From JANXZS01 sp963797255 (GTDB lineage: Bacteria > Acidobacteriota > Terriglobia > Terriglobales > Acidobacteriaceae): a DNA stretch of 64,000 nucleotides. Shown here in pieces: positions 62,784 to 64,000 of this stretch. Made by a program: the position numbers and the translations under genes. The DNA lies in contig CAWCOV010000041.1 in the NCBI GenBank assembly GCA_963797255.1, forward strand, positions 37,748 to 101,747. The letters are read 5' to 3'. Numbering within the stretch: the stretch's first letter is position 1; every line of letters starts with the position of its first letter. A model generated the notes under the pieces. It made no database searches, was not told the DNA's origin, and saw nothing but the letters and a program-made list of their open reading frames with translations.

Positions 62784-63823
62784 GCGGATCGTTGCTTGAG
62801 CACATTTCCACCGCGGACACGGTTCGCGATCTCGATTACCTGCGCCAACTCGTCGGCGACTCACAGCTAACCTACCGCGGCCTCTCGTACGGCACATTCC
62901 TCGGTCAGACCTACGCCAACATGTTCCCAAACAGGGTGCGGGCGATGATTCTGGATGCCAACATGGATCCGGTCTCGTTCACAACGTCAGTTGAAGCGGC
63001 AATGTTTAGCAGTGGGGCAGACACCGACTTGGTGTTTGAGAAGTTCCTGTCGTTGTGTCAGCGGGCGGGGCCAGCAAATTGCAAGCTCGCCGGTGATGGC
63101 GACGTGGCCTCCCGCGTGCGAACCCTCTTGGCGCGCCTCCGTCGTGGGCCAATACCGGCACCACGCGGACCTGCGCCATACGAGCTGCGCTACGGCGATG
63201 TATTGGTAGATATATGGACTCTACTTGGTATGCCAGCACAATGGCCCAAACTCGCGGACGAACTCAACCAGGCGGCCAACGGCGACGGTTCCGACCTTGC
63301 GATCGCTTTTCGCGAAAGTCGAGATATCCTGCAGGCAGCCTTGGTGCCGGCAGCGGCCCTGCAGTGCGCTGATAAGCCGCTGCTACCGCTCGGCACGGTC
63401 CTCACCTTTCCGAGGGTTATGCAGCATCTCACTAAAACCAATTTTCTCGGAACAGTAGAAGGTTGGTGGCTTTGGGCTCCGTGCGCTTCCTGGCAGGCGC
63501 CAAGCGCGGAGCGATACACTGGCCCGTGGAATGTCACAACCGCGAACCCGATCCTGGTTATCGGCAATAGGTATGATCCCAGAACGAAATACGCAAATTC
63601 CGTCCTCGCCTCACGTCGGCTCGGAAACGCTGTCTTGCTTACGCTTCAAGGATACGGGCACACCAGCGACGCCGACGCTAGCTCCTGCATCGACGAGGCT
63701 GTCGCAAAATATTTAGTCACCAAAACAGTTCCGCCAATGGGGACAGTCTGCCAGCCGAACCATGCTCCGTTCGATCCCGACTTCGACAAGCCTCTATCTC
63801 GCGAGCCGCGACCTATTGATTGA
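62702..63823 (+). CDS. S33/TAP-like alpha/beta hydrolase, C-terminal part (frame broken)
   Basis: Continuation from about 62722. The nucleophile elbow is GLSYGTFLGQTYANMFP (catalytic Ser). The catalytic Asp lies in ILVIGNRYDPRTKY and the His in LQGYGHTSD; the Cys-containing C-terminal TAP-like domain (SSCIDEAVAKYLV) is complete. Family members are secreted tripeptidyl aminopeptidases or related esterases. The first 15 or so codons at the listed start are out-of-frame sequence. With one base restored, the protein would have about 570 residues. Confidence 0.78.
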   Translation: MDDPVDPESERLYVPKTFAFVQRCAALSGSLLEHISTADTVRDLDYLRQLVGDSQLTYRGLSYGTFLGQTYANMFPNRVRAMILDANMDPVSFTTSVEAAMFSSGADTDLVFEKFLSLCQRAGPANCKLAGDGDVASRVRTLLARLRRGPIPAPRGPAPYELRYGDVLVDIWTLLGMPAQWPKLADELNQAANGDGSDLAIAFRESRDILQAALVPAAALQCADKPLLPLGTVLTFPRVMQHLTKTNFLGTVEGWWLWAPCASWQAPSAERYTGPWNVTTANPILVIGNRYDPRTKYANSVLASRRLGNAVLLTLQGYGHTSDADASSCIDEAVAKYLVTKTVPPMGTVCQPNHAPFDPDFDKPLSREPRPID

Positions 63824-64000
63824 CGACACCTGGTGCAGGGTCACCCATTCGTCCGACGTGCGCTCACCGCATTACCAAGAGCTGTTATCGAGGACAGCAT
63901 CGCGCGCGTGCTTCAGGTCATTTCATTCTCAGAATGATTCGCGCCGTTGTGAACCACTCAGCCAAATCTCGAGTTTAGGGACTTCGCTTTTTTGGTTCTG
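63824..64000. other. Window end, no gene seen
   Basis: 177 bases after the hydrolase stop. No open frame, hairpin with U-run or repeat is convincing. Confidence 0.4.

Noticed and set aside
1..64000. CRISPR arrays, rRNA genes and tmRNA
   Set aside because: No regularly spaced repeats or recognisable rRNA or tmRNA sequence were seen.

Overview
The window looks like a chromosomal stretch of an Acidobacteriota genome, most likely class Terriglobia. This is an inference, because no rRNA is present. The reasons are the mix of genes: a bacillithiol-type BshC, tandem TonB-C proteins, a VWA protein, a secretin carrying TPR and cohesin-like parts, an HMG-CoA lyase with an RDAWQ motif, a CPCC protein and DUF2752, together with frequent GTG and TTG starts.

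Layout. 1-11.1 kb: end of bshC, small proteins, a DUF59 protein, a short-chain prenyl synthase, a remnant of a lost membrane protein gene, a penicillin acylase, a DHH phosphoesterase, a GH130-like protein and two tandem TonB-C paralogs, the second with a frameshifted signal peptide. 11.1-16.7 kb: three genes that fit leucine/isovalerate catabolism (enoyl-CoA hydratase, HMG-CoA lyase, acyl-CoA carboxylase beta subunit) with small membrane proteins between them. 17-24.5 kb: HD hydrolase, zinc-ribbon XRE regulator, then the envelope and isoprenoid cluster uppS-cdsA-dxr-rseP with a VWA gene inserted. 24.4-37 kb: DUF2752 plus a previously untracked 54-residue zinc-ribbon protein, a thioesterase, a B12-binding mutase subunit, long-chain prenyl synthase, yajQ, tatD, metG, argS, pstS, a DJ-1/PfpI protein, pepA and smpB. 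37.3-40.6 kb: secretin and two pseudopilins. 41.5-48.2 kb: a proteostasis block on the minus strand, transcribed in the order tig, clpP, clpX, lon, engB. 48.4-54.9 kb: CPCC protein, aldose epimerase lipoprotein, uracil-DNA glycosylase, DUF3309, an outer-membrane-type protein, PPK2 and a potassium-channel-like protein.

55-64 kb is an accessory region. It opens at a tRNA-Gly(CCC) gene and holds a tyrosine integrase, a hairpin terminator, an excisionase-like protein, and a stop/start-overlapping pair: a ParB-type HTH protein and a protein with possible HUH-endonuclease motifs. Then come a complete IS1202-like element with a 16-bp flanking direct repeat, degraded IS1380 and IS110 pieces, and a frameshifted S33-type hydrolase. 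The integrase, excisionase, HTH and possible Rep genes could form the core of a small integrative element; this is an inference.

A striking feature is the number of single-base reading-frame breaks. They occur in argS, clpX and lon, which are housekeeping genes, and also in the integrase, the IS transposase, one TonB-C paralog and the S33 hydrolase. The breaks in argS, clpX and lon all need a +1 shift and all end at a UGA overlapping a GAR codon. Sequence error is the simplest reading, but it should be checked against raw reads. In this annotation the two parts of each broken gene are listed separately.
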